Positions 34,675 through 46,554 are shown, numbered from the stretch's first letter. The stretch: DNA of 64,000 nucleotides from Cristatella mucedo (GCA_009760855.2 WPIO01000026.1:2245501-2309500); one strand, 5' to 3'. Notes: generated by a model from the letters alone, not told the origin. Made by a program: numbers and translations.

Positions 34675-34955
34675 CAGTTTGTCGTGCATAGCAGCTCGTT
34701 CAGTTGCCATCACTGCTTGACACCTTGTCTGAGTTCCATAAAAGTCGACATCGTACACGTAGCAGTGGAGCAGTGATGAGTGGCTGGCGAACATGCGGCG
34801 GACGGCAGTCAGAGAGCTGCACAGACTGTAGCAGCGGGCCGCACTTCTAGCTGACTGCATAGCATAACTGATGAAGCTCTCTTTGCTGCCCGACTGCACA
34901 AGCAAGCCACTCACTGCCTGGATGCCGGCCGGCACGCTGCTGCCCACGACGTCAA
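34675..34955 (-). pseudogene. PAN/Apple-type domain exon, copy B exon 3
   Basis: Aligned with 504-785 over its whole length, from the acceptor CGCTTCAG to a GT donor, but 281 bp instead of 282. A one-base deletion after FYGT shifts the frame, so the C-terminal part no longer matches. Of the four PAN cysteines, 41, 45 and 64 remain, while position 52 is Arg (CGC instead of TGC). The motifs SSVPAGIQAVSGLLVQ and CYVYDVDFYG are retained. This suggests the third module of copy B is decaying although its first two exons are open. Confidence 0.6.
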
Positions 34956-35309
34956 CTGAAGCGCACGGCAAAAAGGGATTCCTTAATCAAGTGGGACTGA
35001 GTCCAACGGCGGGCAGAGTTCATGAGCCTTTTGGAGTATTATGCGCTATATTATGATATTAATATACATCTGATGCTTGAGTTCCTATTCATTTTGCTCG
35101 AACTTAATTGGACACTAAATTTTGCTGACTCTGTGGCCAATATTTTGGTAATCAATAATAATGCACTTAATCAACTTTGATTATTTTGGAAGAACCAATT
35201 CATTTGAGATAAAAGTCAGGCTAAATGAAGTTTCCGGATCACTGGTTAAACATTTGGGTGCCGACAGATCTCGCCAAGGAGATTCAAGAAAATCTGCCTT
35301 GGTAACAGC

Positions 35310-36687
35310 CCCCAATCATTCTGACTTCATTTTGATCTCGTTTAAACTATATTTACAAGAAATCTATCTTCCTTGTTATAAGTGATTTCAACAATCATTT
35401 TGACGACTTCGCTGACGCCTTACAAGCTGAATTTTGTCCACTGACTGACTCTTTCCTTCTGAATTTTTTTCTCTTTTATCTTATGTGCACGAACCCACTC
35501 ACAACAAGAGTCACCCAATCGATCAAACATTCACGCACAAGTGTTAGCTATCAGACGTTAATTTTACCGAATTATGCTCATCTGATCAGGTGTCAATCTG
35601 GTTCAATCAAGAGTGCATGCCCCATACCGCATTCAAAAGTCATCTGCAAATCGCGAAACCACAAGAACCTTGACAACGGTGCTGTTAGAAAGAGCAGTCG
35701 TGTCTTCTTCACCCTTGTTGCTCAATCCCGCATCCAACATGTCACAATTAGTAGAATGCTACAACACAGCACTTGCTTACGCGTTTCGCAAATTGGCCGT
35801 GACTGACTAGGCGTAATGTGCATTCTCGTCCTGACGACCTGTGGTCTATTCTAGATATTAAACTAGCTAGATCTACTACGTTCTATCTGGAGAAAGCCTA
35901 CAGATCATCAGGATTGACTGTCTATCGTCAGGCGTTCAGATACTGCTGTTGAATACACCAGTCGATCCTAGCAAAGGCAAAATCTAGCTTCTACAAAAGA
36001 ATATTGTTGAATCACATATGCACGATCCAAAAAGACGAAGTCTACCATCAACTATACCTTTAACTAAATCAAGTTAAGCTCTTTACCTAGCGATCCTTGT
36101 GGTGACCTAGCCGATCACTTCTCTAGCTGTCCTGTCGGAAAGATAGGCAAGATCAGAGAGTCCATCCCTAGGGTGGAAGCACCCCCTCTGGACTCCTTTC
36201 CCTCAATTACGTCAACTCAGGATAAATCTCCCTCAATCATGTGAACGTCCTCAATGCCTACATTTATGGAGGCCACGAGTGACATTATTCTGAAATTCCT
36301 CCCCTAGTCACAGAAGGGCTACTAATTCTCTAGACTCTATTCTCACTGTACTACTTCTACTGTACTTAGATCTGATGTCGAGCTGTAAAACTAACGTAAT
36401 AAATATGTTCTCAGCCTCAGGCCATGTTCCTGCACCTTTCAAAAAAGGCTGCCGTTAGGCCACTTACTACGAAAGCAACTCTTGACGAATTGAGCAGCTT
36501 CCATCCAGTCTCCCTTCTCTCGTTCCTATCAAACACAGCGGAGCGAGTTGTGGCAGACCAACTGAACTCTTATATTGAGACCTCAAACCTAGAAATTAAT
36601 TACAGTCCGGGTTTTGAGATAATCACTCTAGAGAGTCAGCATTGCTTAGGGTATGTAACGACCTTCTCAGGAATCCAGACTTGGGTA

Positions 36688-36729
<42 letters not shown>

Positions 36730-37430
36730 TCGTTCTTATTAATTTTCGGAAGGTTTCAATACTATTGATTGAAAAGTTCTTTATAATCTTGCAAATATAT
36801 TTGGCTTCACTGGCACTGCACTGCAATGCTTATGGTAATATCTCAGTAGAAAATTCCGGAGTATTGGTGTGAGCCGACAAAGAGCATCTACACCACCACT
36901 TAAGTACAGGCTACCTCGTGGCTCGGCGCTCGGTCGACGTATTTTCACAGTTTATACTGTTTCTCTTATCGAGGCGATTGCTAAGCACAATCTAGGCTGT
37001 CACTTCTATGCAGATGATACTCAGTTGCACCTTTGCTTTGATACCTCCTTGCCCTCTAGCACGTAACATTCTCCATTCCCCCTTGCTGTAATTATTGATG
37101 TCATTTGGAAACCATGCGTCTAGTTTCTATGCTCAAAAAGCCTGGGACTCAATGAAATCGCATGTCGCCACCCACCCCCTGAGATGACTACTTTCAAAAG
37201 GAACGCTTAAAATACACCTGCTCATTTCAGCGTTAGGTGGATCTTTGTGATTCGTTCTTCATGTCCATGTACCTAATTATAATGAGCCTGTTACCTTAGG
37301 CTATGCTGTTTGCGGATATTACCACCAATCATTTTGTAATGCTTCCTACACAGCATATGCGAAGTGCCTAGAAAGAGATTCTGTTCTCTGAGGGCGGTAT
37401 AAAAATCTGTTACTATTATCATTTTCATAA
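35310..37430 (+). mobile_element. CR1/L2-like LINE with intact FYADD box but internal deletion
   Basis: Starts in the endonuclease (ISDFNNHFDDFADALQAEF) and passes through decayed RT N-terminal sequence (APFKKAAVRPLTTKATL, AERVVADQLNSYIE). A (TC)n tract interrupts the LLDLS region at 36.69 kb. GCHFYADDTQLHLCFD carries the catalytic YADD at 37,008-37,019. Near 37,105 the sequence jumps from the segment after the YADD box to the last ~300 bp (TGCTCAAAAAGCCTGGGACT), removing about 0.9 kb. It ends with GAAGTGCCTAGAAAGAGATT and a TTACTATTATC tail. Confidence 0.85.
36690..36727. repeat. (TC)n microsatellite inside a LINE
   Basis: Pure CT dinucleotides that replace the LLVLLD codons of the LINE reading frame. 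Confidence 0.9.
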
Positions 37431-37439
37431 TCATTATTA

Positions 37440-39270
37440 CTGCTCTCCCACAATCAATATCTCAATGGCCAGCTGCAGCTGCAATGCAGCAGTCATTTCC
37501 ATAGAATGCTTAGAAACATTGTTATTTCATTTCTTATTTAGTGTAAATAGTATTCCACCCTAACTCACCGGATTTTATGCAATTTCGCTCGCCCGTTTTT
37601 TTGCTATGTCCTCCAGTAAACATGCACATATGGCAACCTTTATTAATTAAACTGCTGAATGGACTTCATTTCCAAAAAAAGGTTCGTGCATTTATAATTT
37701 TGATTTTAAATAAAAATATCAAAAACTATGAGAGATTTTCCCGCCAAATTTAAGCCGAGTACTTTAGCATGTCACGTGCTATGGCCTTGCATAGATATAC
37801 CCGAATAGTGGAACTGTTATATGTCTGGCATTTCCACAAAATGCTTCATGTAGCTGCAGTTTGGGCAGTAAATTAATGCAAACAGTAGTTTTAGATTCTC
37901 CACCAAGCGTCATGCAATAGCACTCGTGAGTTTTCCTGCCACGACGTCGGATTTCCCGGCCCAGCGAGCCCCACCACATACTCCAACGATAATGCAGCCC
38001 CCTCCCACAATAAACTGAAACTGTTTAAAACAACTCACCTAATGGATTATTCCATGTTTACACATAAATTTGTTTGTGAATGTACTACCCCGTTCTCAAA
38101 CTGTAGCCTCCATTTTCCGGGGCAATCCAGCCTCATCAAATATTCATTTGCCCCGCAAGAACTGTTGAAATGATTATTGGTTGTTGGACTTTGGAGACTT
38201 CGATTCTAAATTGAAAAGAACGGCGTTCAGAATTGACCCAATTAAGTTCATGCGATGGCAAATGCCTTTTCTTTTGCTACGGTTTCTAATAGCCCCAACG
38301 AGCAGTCGTGAATTTTTGAGCTGCGACACAGCCACTTTTCCAATAGGTGTAACACAATGTAGTTTTAAGCTCAATTTATAGATACAATTGTTCTGATTTT
38401 ATCCTTAAAAGGTTTTTTGCGCTCGTCAGGGAAAGTCCTAGCTGAACGGCCTCTGCAATGATCTGGCCCATCCTGCAGTTATGAACGGTGATGCAGCTGC
38501 TATTACACAATTAGGCCAATATAAAGCGCCTAGAAGGAAATTAAGTTCTCTGAGGGCGCTTTATCAAGTGCATTATTATTATTACTATTTTTATTAATAG
38601 TATACTGTTATAGTATTGGTTCATATTTTATCAAAACAATCTTTTGGGAAATTTCATGGCCAGGCGTTTTAGCATTTTCGTGCTATGGCCTTGAATGTTT
38701 GGGCCATCCAGGCTCCCGACATACTAGAACTGTGACATAGTTGCCATTTCTCAAATAGGTGCAGAGCGACTGCGACTTCGATTCCATATCGCAAAACCAA
38801 GCAGGCTCTAGGTTTAAAAAACTAAATGCAAAGGAATTCGGCTTTCACACTCTCATGCTACGACCTCCAATGGCCCAGGCCAACCAGCCACCCGATTTAT
38901 TTCGAGTGATATACTGGTAAGATTTGCACAAAAAGCTACTTTCGACTTCGGATTTGATTAAACAAAATAGAAAATCTAGTTTCACGTTAACTCACTAAAT
39001 TTCATTCGATAGCACAGGAGTGTTCTTATGCTATGGCCCTCTATGGTCAGGCCAGGCTACCCAGCCAGCCGACCTACATAGCTGAACCGCGAGGCAGCTG
39101 CTACTTTCGCAATAGGTATCGAGCAATTATGGTTTTTAAACAGGTTTTAGAGAAACCCACTCCGGGTTTACCAAACGAACTTTACTAATATTACGTAGGC
39201 TTTATAACAATTCGGCCTCCAATCATCTGGTCAGCATGCTGACTTACATATTTCAATTGCCATACAGGTG
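37440..39270. repeat. Degenerate ~170-bp tandem array, copy B
   Basis: Landmark words of the CTATGGCCTCCAATGG type lie near 37,605, 37,780, 37,945, 38,105, 38,275, 38,690, 38,862, 39,031 and 39,208. One gap is longer by about the length of the LINE stub inserted at 38.52 kb. It is the partner of 2,460-4,700. Confidence 0.75.
38518..38592 (+). mobile_element. LINE 3' end stub inside the array
   Basis: ATAAAGCGCCTAGAAGG ... GAGGGCGCTTTATCAAGTG then (ATT)n. Only about 75 bp of the LINE 3' end is present. It is one of the best-conserved copies of the 3' structure. Confidence 0.85.
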
Positions 39271-41100
39271 CCATTACCATTGCAGGCATAGAATAGGTGT
39301 GGTTTTGATTAATTGCTATTTGGGCAAGGCCATTGGCGGCCATAGCCTGAGAAGGCACTAGTTCAATAAGCCAAACTGTAATGGGTAACTACGGTATACT
39401 GTTTCTAAAGCACAAATGTGCGAAGGTATTTGAGGAAATAGCATCCGTATTTCAGTTTGCCTGTTTAAAGCTGCTTTCTGTGCCGGGCCACTAGAGGCAT
39501 GAGAATGCTTAAGCAAAATCGAATGAAATTGTGTGAGTTACCTTTACCACCATTTGGTATGATTCGCTATTAAAATGCAGTTTTCCTATGTCTACTTTGG
39601 AATTAGCAGTTGCATCGCAGTGTGTCACAGTGAATAAAAGCTATCTGTGAGAACCCCACCTATCAATCAACAGGCATAGTCGCTAAGAATTGCGACTCAG
39701 CCGAAAGACATTCGTCAAGCTTCCCGCCCAAGATTTCGTGTGAACGAGAGCGAGAACAAGGCGGCATGGTTTCTGACCTCCATTTGGCTATTTGCCCTCA
39801 CAAGACTGCAAGCCATAAGACAGCAGTACTATTGCAGACGAATTAATCGCTTAACTTGTCTTTGCCACGGTTATTGCAGTTATTGCAAGCGTAGACGCAA
39901 AGACGAGCGACGAGCGCGAAGGGAGGAAGCGACGAAGAGGTAGACGGCATTAATGCTAGGTTGATAGCTGAGCACTAAAACACTTGCAGAACGCATACAT
40001 GTAAGTAATCTCTGTGCTTCAAAATCAAAAGCACAAGTCACCAGTGGTTGGTTTAAAGACCGGCAGCCACAGAGCTCGCCAGATGACTCGCTGCACTTGT
40101 AAGGGTGTGAAAGTGGTGGCCGAGCTGAGATATCTCAGTCCATACGAGGATTTTGACCGTGCATGCGAAATTAACGAAACAAGGCTTTCAGGGAGTGCAC
40201 CGCACCGATAGCGCGTGTCGTATTCGCATTATACCAACACTTGCTACTTGGCATGATTAGAAAACACTATCGGTCGTCTGCAAGTGAAAGTGCGACAGAG
40301 GAGCATTCAGCCTGGATTGCGATAGCATCATTAGGGACTTATCTTTTGAAGTGGAACCTTTAGAGCGATCGCTTAGATCGCAGAAGAAAGACTGTAGCTA
40401 CCAAGTGTTTTCCTATTTCTATTTCTAGTTTGTCCTGTTCTATATGTAAAATTTCAAACGCCAGAACGACTAGCATCGAATGAATGCATACGTTTAGGCC
40501 TAATTTAGAATGGAACTGCACGTTCTTATCAAGAAAGCACTAAGAAAGCGCCAAACCACTCAACGATCAATACTGTCAAAGCTTGGCGAAGTTCTGGACT
40601 GATGTACTCCATTTGCAAAGTGCTCGGTATATCGTCATCCGGACAGAGTATGGTTTAATTGAAACATTAGAATAGCACAAAAAGTAAAGCGACAACTTTA
40701 AAAAGCGTATATAGGATCAGGATTAAGTTTCCTTAGACTTGCAGACAAAGATTGTTTCAGTTGGCATGAATTCATCATAGATGGGGTCCAGTGTAGCCTT
40801 TTCAATAAGTTAGAGATATCGTGATATCAGTAATGCACATGTTTAAATGCTGATATTGGCGATGGACGGCTGCCTTAACCGAATCCAGTTCACCACTAAA
40901 GCTAGCGATATTTGAACTGTGAATCACTCATCATAAAGTATGTTCACTCTTTTGCGAATGTCCTGAGACCTTATCGACTGGCTACGGATCCCATTAAGTT
41001 TTCATTTACGCTTGCAGTCGCATAGCTCATTTTCCCTTTCCTGGCAGCATGGTTGAGGCACTGAGAAACCTCAATTCTCTTAAAAATCGCATCGTTAGTT
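39271..41100. other. Unassigned sequence within copy B
   Basis: No gene supported. Contains the B partner (about 40,060-40,170) of the GC-rich block in copy A. The rest looks like diverged intronic DNA. Confidence 0.4.
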
Positions 41101-41591
41101 CCACGATCCCAAAGCCAAGAGCTCCCTACCAACTGATATCACTTTACATCCTGCTTTAGAGGCACATAAAAGTTAAAACACCCTCCGAATTAATTTTGCT
41201 TCTCTCGCAGCTTTAGCTCAGTCCGGGTCAATTTTCTTGTGTAATTGCATGTGAGCGTTTAATCTTTCGTATCAATTATAAAATACCGATGGCCTTTGTT
41301 TTTAGAGTAGGTAGCGCTCCAAGAAAGACCAGTCTTGTGTTGCTAGATGTATAATTATTTTTAGTAGGCAATAAGATAGGCAAACACATTCATATATTTC
41401 CAAACGCTCCGGTCCTTATGCTAAGTTCACAGTTTAAACCTCAAACCGTAACTTCTTGTTACATCTAATAAGAAACATTCTAAACAAAAATTTCTGCCAT
41501 TTGTACATCATTCACGTAGGGAGGCAGGTATAAATGGTAATGCAAGAGTTCTTGGTGCGAGCGAAAGGCAGCACCAAAAAGTGTTGGATAC

Positions 41592-42072
41592 CCTTCAGTA
41601 TTAACACCATGGCCGCATCAGCAACCCACACGATTCCATCCCATGCAACCCGCTCACATGAACCCGACGAGGCCATATAGTTGCCAGCACAGCACGAGTT
41701 ATTCGCAGTGCACATAGTGCAGCAGTGATCCTTAAATGAATGCAAACGAAATCAAATGAAGTAGTTGGGTTACGGCTACAGCAGATCTAGCGGCCATTTA
41801 TAACTGCACGTAGTTTCTGCCAACTTTTGGACGTCAAAGGCAATAGCCACTATTGTCCGTCAACAAGGGCGGTCTCCGCGAGGTGTGCAAGGTGTGGCCA
41901 CCAGGTTAAAGGCTCTCACCACAGCTCGGGTCGCAGTCGCAGCCGACGAAGCCCTGCACTGTCCTACGGCTGAGAAGTCGAATTCGGTGCACTGTGACGG
42001 CCTGGAGCTCAGGGGTGCATATGCGACCGACACACACTTTGCACACTTGACGGCGCCTTCCACTTTGGCTCG
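41592..42072 (-). CDS. PAN/Apple-domain gene, exons 1-2, copy B (partial)
   Basis: Minus strand: exon 1 is 42,072-41,902 (57 codons, acceptor GGCGGCAG, donor GTGGCC). Exon 2 is 41,730-41,592 (139 bp, donor GTATCC), with a 171-bp intron and phase-0 junction. Exon 1 reads RAKVEGAVKCAKCVSVAYAP, then EFDFSAVGQC and VVRAFNL. Exon 2 reads DHCCTMCTANNSC, then NYMASSGSCERV and WVADAA. Cys at exon-2 residues 3, 7, 13 and 25 give C-x3-C-x5-C-x11-C, as in PAN/Apple modules, which are extracellular and ligand-binding. Both exons are open and align codon for codon with copy C. The true first exon and the end of the gene are not identified, and the third module at 34.7 kb is frameshifted, so this copy may be truncated. 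The exon 2 acceptor reads TTTAAG, weaker than the TTTCAG of copy C. Confidence 0.55.
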
Positions 42073-42219
42073 CTGCCGCCCCTGTTGATGGTTGTTGGGT
42101 GTGCCAAAGCTTTCGACCAGTGAATGTAAAATGAAAAATCCAACGTGAGGGCACGCAGTGCAGCAGAGCTAAGCTTAGTCACGTCAATTTTAGAAGGCTT
42201 GAGCAAGGTGCCAAAGGGT

Positions 42220-43410
42220 GAGCAGCTCCCGATCGAAGATTGAGAGCAAAGGCCAATAGTAAGATCTCTGCTAAATCCCAAACATAAAGATACTCCCAAC
42301 CCCCGTCTGAATGGCGGCTCCTGCTGCTCAGTACACGCGAAAAGAATTGGCATCTCTTCGCTTCATGTAGGCTTGCCGTTTTCGTGTCGCAATCACTCGA
42401 AACGCTGGGAAGCCATTGTCGGCGGAAACGATGAGGCATATATGTCTTGCCACTGCCCCAAGAGCTGGGTGCTTCCGCCAAGACTTGTGAGATTGGTGAA
42501 TGTTTGATTGGAAATCCGATGCAGGGGCAGTGCAGAGCCGAGCTTTACCACACCTTTTTAGAGATGCATCGTTAGATGTATGATTAGTGACTTCGTAAGA
42601 GATAATCGGATGGGTGGGCAGCAGGTTGTCAAAGGCTCGGTTGCAAAGGCCAATTATGAGCTCTCCCCTAACATCCAAAAAACATTAAGTACTTCTCATC
42701 TGGGCTCAATGAACGCTTTTCAGAATACACTGGGATAAAACGGGAATACAACTGGCGTCTCATTGCTCCCTATCGGCTTGCCATTTTTGTGTCTCAATTA
42801 GTCGCAACGGCGAAGTCACAGTCGTCGACAAGGGTGATGCAAACTTGGCTTGCCACTACTCCAATAACTGGGTGATCCAGCCAAAGCTTGTGACTGTTAA
42901 TTGTTCGATTGGAAATCCGATGCACAGGCAGTGCAGAGCTTTTTCGCATCGATTAGAGATGCATGATTGTATGTATGATTAGAGAGAGATTGAGTTCTCA
43001 GAGGGCGCTTTATCAAGTGAATTATTATTGTTATTATTATTATTATTAGCAATTTCTTAAGAGAGGTTCATATGGGTGTGCAGCAGGCGGTCAGAGGCTC
43101 AGTTGGGAAGGCCAAAAGTGAGCTCTCCGCTAACATCCAAAACAGTAAAGTGCTTCTCATCGGGGCTGAATGGTGGCTGCTGGTATTCAGAGCACTCGGA
43201 AATAAAACTGGCGTCTCGTCACTTCCTTCGCTTTTCGTGTTGGTGTAGCCGTCCGTATGTGGCAAAGGTGAAGTCACCATCGACGGCAGGGAGGACACAA
43301 ACTTGGTTTCCCGACTCCTCGAGTCCTTCCAAGACTATGCACACCAGCCAATTCTGCATTCGCAGCTCTCCCCTCTTGGGCGCCAGCTTTGGTTAGGCTT
43401 TCAAATCCCT
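42220..43410 (-). repeat. Three tandem units of ~395 bp
   Basis: Landmarks GATCTCTGCTAAATCCCA (42,263), GCTCTCCCCTAACATCCAA (42,660) and GCTCTCCGCTAACATCCAA (43,122) mark three units. Each unit also holds a GGCTTGCCATTTT- or CTTCGCTTTTCGTG-like word and a CGATGCA-like word. The last interval is longer by the size of the LINE stub at 42.96-43.05 kb. Copy A has one such unit. Minus-strand frames are similar between units (VCVLPAVDGDFTFA, VCITLVDDCDFAVA, ICLIVSADNGFPAF) but broken by stops. Confidence 0.7.
42963..43050 (+). mobile_element. LINE 3' end stub
   Basis: AGAGAGAGATTGAGTTCTCA, then GAGGGCGCTTTATCAAGTG and a long (ATT)n tail. About 85 bp, with no upstream LINE sequence. Confidence 0.85.
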
Positions 43411-44384
43411 TTCTTGGTTCAATGCGTGCAATTTGACTTGTCACCGACTTGGACTTGCATACAACGGGCCGATCTGTAGACGCTCATAGAATCATCTGCC
43501 AACGCTTGGCCCCACTGCCCGATGATTGCTGGAGCAATCGCTGCCTCTTGCTTCTAACCCTTAGCAGTCTGATGATTGGGGTCTGCCTCATCCTGGCCCT
43601 GGAAAGCTGAGACGCGGCTTTACCTAATTATAGATGGCAGTTAGCTACCTTTGAATAGGCACCCTGTGGGAAGAGACAGGTCGCTACGGTCGAAACTTGT
43701 CAGTGATCGCCTAAAAAAACTGGTAAGAAAGAGGCATTAGGGCATTAGGATTCGAGCCACAATGGAGCATCACTCTGCACCTGGATCTAGTGACTTAAGT
43801 GGTGATCTAGACCTCTTAAGCATTGTTATTTGCAATGGCTGACACCTGGAGCCATCCAAAGCTTAAGAATAGGTTATGGACATGGCGTTATTGTGTTAAG
43901 ATATATCCGCTCGTTATAGTCAAAACGCTTCAGTGCACTTGGCATATCAGAGTGCTAGCGAAGAACCTCAGAGTCCCGAGGCGTGCTTCCAGGCTTTGGG
44001 CTTCAAAGGAAGTCGGCAGTCGTCGGATAAGCCAAACATCATTATGAGGACTTGCTATGTAGACAAATGAGTTCAGTGAGTAGCATTCTACAGTGCCATT
44101 TTAACATCTGGCATCTGAAGTGCTGGATAGTTGCTGTTTACTCATACGATTCGTTATGTGGTAGTATTATTGTTTGTGACTATATTAGAGAATATGGTAA
44201 ATGTAACACTGGTTTTATGTGGGCTGAGGTGAGGCATTCATTGAATTTCAATTTGTGCATTTTACGCAAAAATGGTGATTGCTCTGCTAATATTTATGCT
44301 ACTTATGTGTATTAACCTGATGAAAAAAATAAAATTGTGGTGTACTGCCACACTAATATTAAAATCTACCTTATCTTCTTAGTA

Positions 44385-45400
44385 CCTAAATAACATAAAT
44401 TCCTAATAATACTCTTAAGAATAAATTTGTATTGGGCACATATAGAAACCTAATCTCTTTCTGGGCAATTACATGTCTTGAAGAGGATGCATAATCCTAA
44501 CGTGATTTATAAAAGGTAGTGTCCAAAGGCATAGCATGGTTAATAGCAACACGGCAAGTGTCAACATGCAAATATTGTAAGTGGTATTAGGAATAGTGTG
44601 GTCATGCAAAAGTGAAAAAAGGAAAAGTCAGGAGGATCCAAAAATGCTAAAAAGAACAGGTGAACCTGGTTGCATCTTTTTTAATTCTGTCACTTCAGGA
44701 GATATTGTGACATCATAGGGAGTGAGTTCCATTGTTAGGAGAGCATACTTGGTAAAGGTACGGTTTTCAAAGGATTTCACATTCGTCCGAGGTAGAACTT
44801 GCTGATGTGAGTTACATGAGCAGGTGTTGCTAGCTTAGGATTGTTCGGTAGTAGCTCTGATAGAATGGCTGAAGCTGGAGGCTCAAGGAATTTATAAGTA
44901 AGCGACAAATCCTTGAAGACATTGCGATATTTAATTGCGGGTCAGTTAAAATCGGTGAGAATTCGTTTATTGTGGCAAATGTGACTCTTGAGATAGAAAA
45001 GTTTAGCTGCATAGTTTTCACCAACTGTAAGCACCTGATTGCAATGACAGGTATAGCCGCAAGCAGTTAGATACAAAGTAAAGATGGAATGTCACCAATG
45101 GATTGACCAGCTTGGATGTCGATTATTACTTAAGCGAACCCGATTTTTTTTTTAGCAAGATTACGTATATGAAAGTAGGCTGACTGGACTGTGGCACTGA
45201 TGCGGTCGTCAAAGAAATGGTCATTTTCGAACATGATACTCCGATTTTGTGTAAATGCAAGACGGATATGCTGTCAGAGCCAATTTAAATCTTTAGCTTA
45301 ACAATTTCTGAGTCGCACTCGGTTTTTGCGAAACTGGTAGAAAGGTTGTATCGCCATTATCCTTGAAAAGTTTGTTCTCTATCCGTGTTTGGGCGTCAGC
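44385..45400 (-). mobile_element. CR1/L2-like LINE 3' half, reverse strand
   Basis: The 3' end near 44,400 shows a reversed, diverged tail structure (CTAATCTCTTTCTGGGCAAT). On the minus strand it reads TLQ-type RT C-terminal sequence, including TDPQLNIAMSSRI and SLSLQLQ. It continues to RT thumb sequence near 45.3 kb, where it abuts a (GA)n tract. Confidence 0.65.
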
Positions 45401-45405
45401 CACAC

Positions 45406-45411
<6 letters not shown>

Positions 45412-45455
<44 letters not shown>
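45412..45455. repeat. (GA)n microsatellite
   Basis: About 21 uninterrupted GA units. Confidence 0.95.
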
Positions 45456-45458
<3 letters not shown>

Positions 45459-45544
45459 AATTAACATGCTGTGTGGATGGCAGGCATAAAAGAATAACTC
45501 CAGCGGTATGTAATCTGCATGGAAGTAAAAAACTAGGTTTGCAA

Positions 45545-46530
45545 CGATAATAAAACTTTTGTTATAACGCCCTCAGAAAATGTGATCTCTTTCTGGGCGC
45601 TTTACATTTGCTACAAAGGAAGCCTGATCGAATGGCTAGTTGCAGCATGGCCAATGAACAATGAAACAATCGGAATGTGGTTAGAGGTGACATGCACAGG
45701 GTCAGAATGCAAATATGGTTAGTGGCAGCAAGCACAGTGTCTGCACGCATAGGCATATAGAGGACGAATCGCATAGACCTACTAAATGCTCCGTTGAATA
45801 TTTGCTTTGTTAGTTTCTTTTAAAATGTGGTCAAGTCAATGGATGTCGTGACGCAAGTCGGGAGTGAGTTCCACTCTTGGGGAGCATACGAACGAAGGCA
45901 GTCTTCAAAAGGTTTGAGGTTCATCCGAAGTATAGATAAACGATCAGATTGTGCTTGGTGATCACGTGGGCAAGTGGGGGAGTACAAACTGACTTTACAT
46001 TTACTAGGGAGTCTCCCTATTAGATGCAGCACTAAAACCTTGAAGCATTGTGCCAGTAATGCTTAGGCGTCAATAAGAGAAGCTGCAAAAAGACTTACAA
46101 GATCTACAGTGATAAAGGCTATCAAAAGATCTAGCCAAAACAAGCAGCCAGAATTTGTATAAGTCTACATTTCTTAGGCTTTTAGACATCCACCGTGATA
46201 CTAAGTTTGTGGAGTTATTAGCTTTAAAACCCTACTTGTACTTGCTCACTCTTTTGAAAGTGTTATTTTTAATAGTAGATTTGGTCGGTCGTAGCTCATT
46301 CCAGCCTCTTTGATTTATTTGATGTAGGAAAACCGGGTGGAAGTTTTTAAGGCTCGCGTGGTCTACTGTTGCTTTCTTACTTAGTGGCCAAACTCCAGCT
46401 ATTTTGGAAGGCTCAGGACAAGACCTTGGAGTAAGAACATATTTATCGTCTTAGTTATGAATGCAGCAGCGGACCAATGCATTAAATAAACAGGAGAGTG
46501 GGAGTGTGTATACACCTTTAAGTCGCTGTA
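45545..46530 (-). mobile_element. CR1/L2-like LINE with internal deletion, reverse strand
   Basis: On the minus strand the 3' end reads AAATGTAAAGCGCCCAGAAA, then CTGAGGGCGTTATAAC. Upstream is a clear LRSYAPQEWNSLPTCVTTS segment. After about 46,045 the sequence corresponds to the RT palm (LARSFDSLYH for LDLSAAFDTIDH), so the region between is missing. Confidence 0.7.
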
Positions 46531-46554
46531 AAAGATTCATAGAAATTATTGCGT

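Larger units (their letters stand above)
34430..44260 (-). other. Duplicated segment, copy B
   Basis: Collinear with 480-10,420. Its specific additions are a LINE at 35.31-37.43 kb, two short LINE 3' stubs, and the triplication at 42.2-43.4 kb. It lacks the LINE and SINE insertions that copy A carries at 4.9-7.0 kb. Confidence 0.75.
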
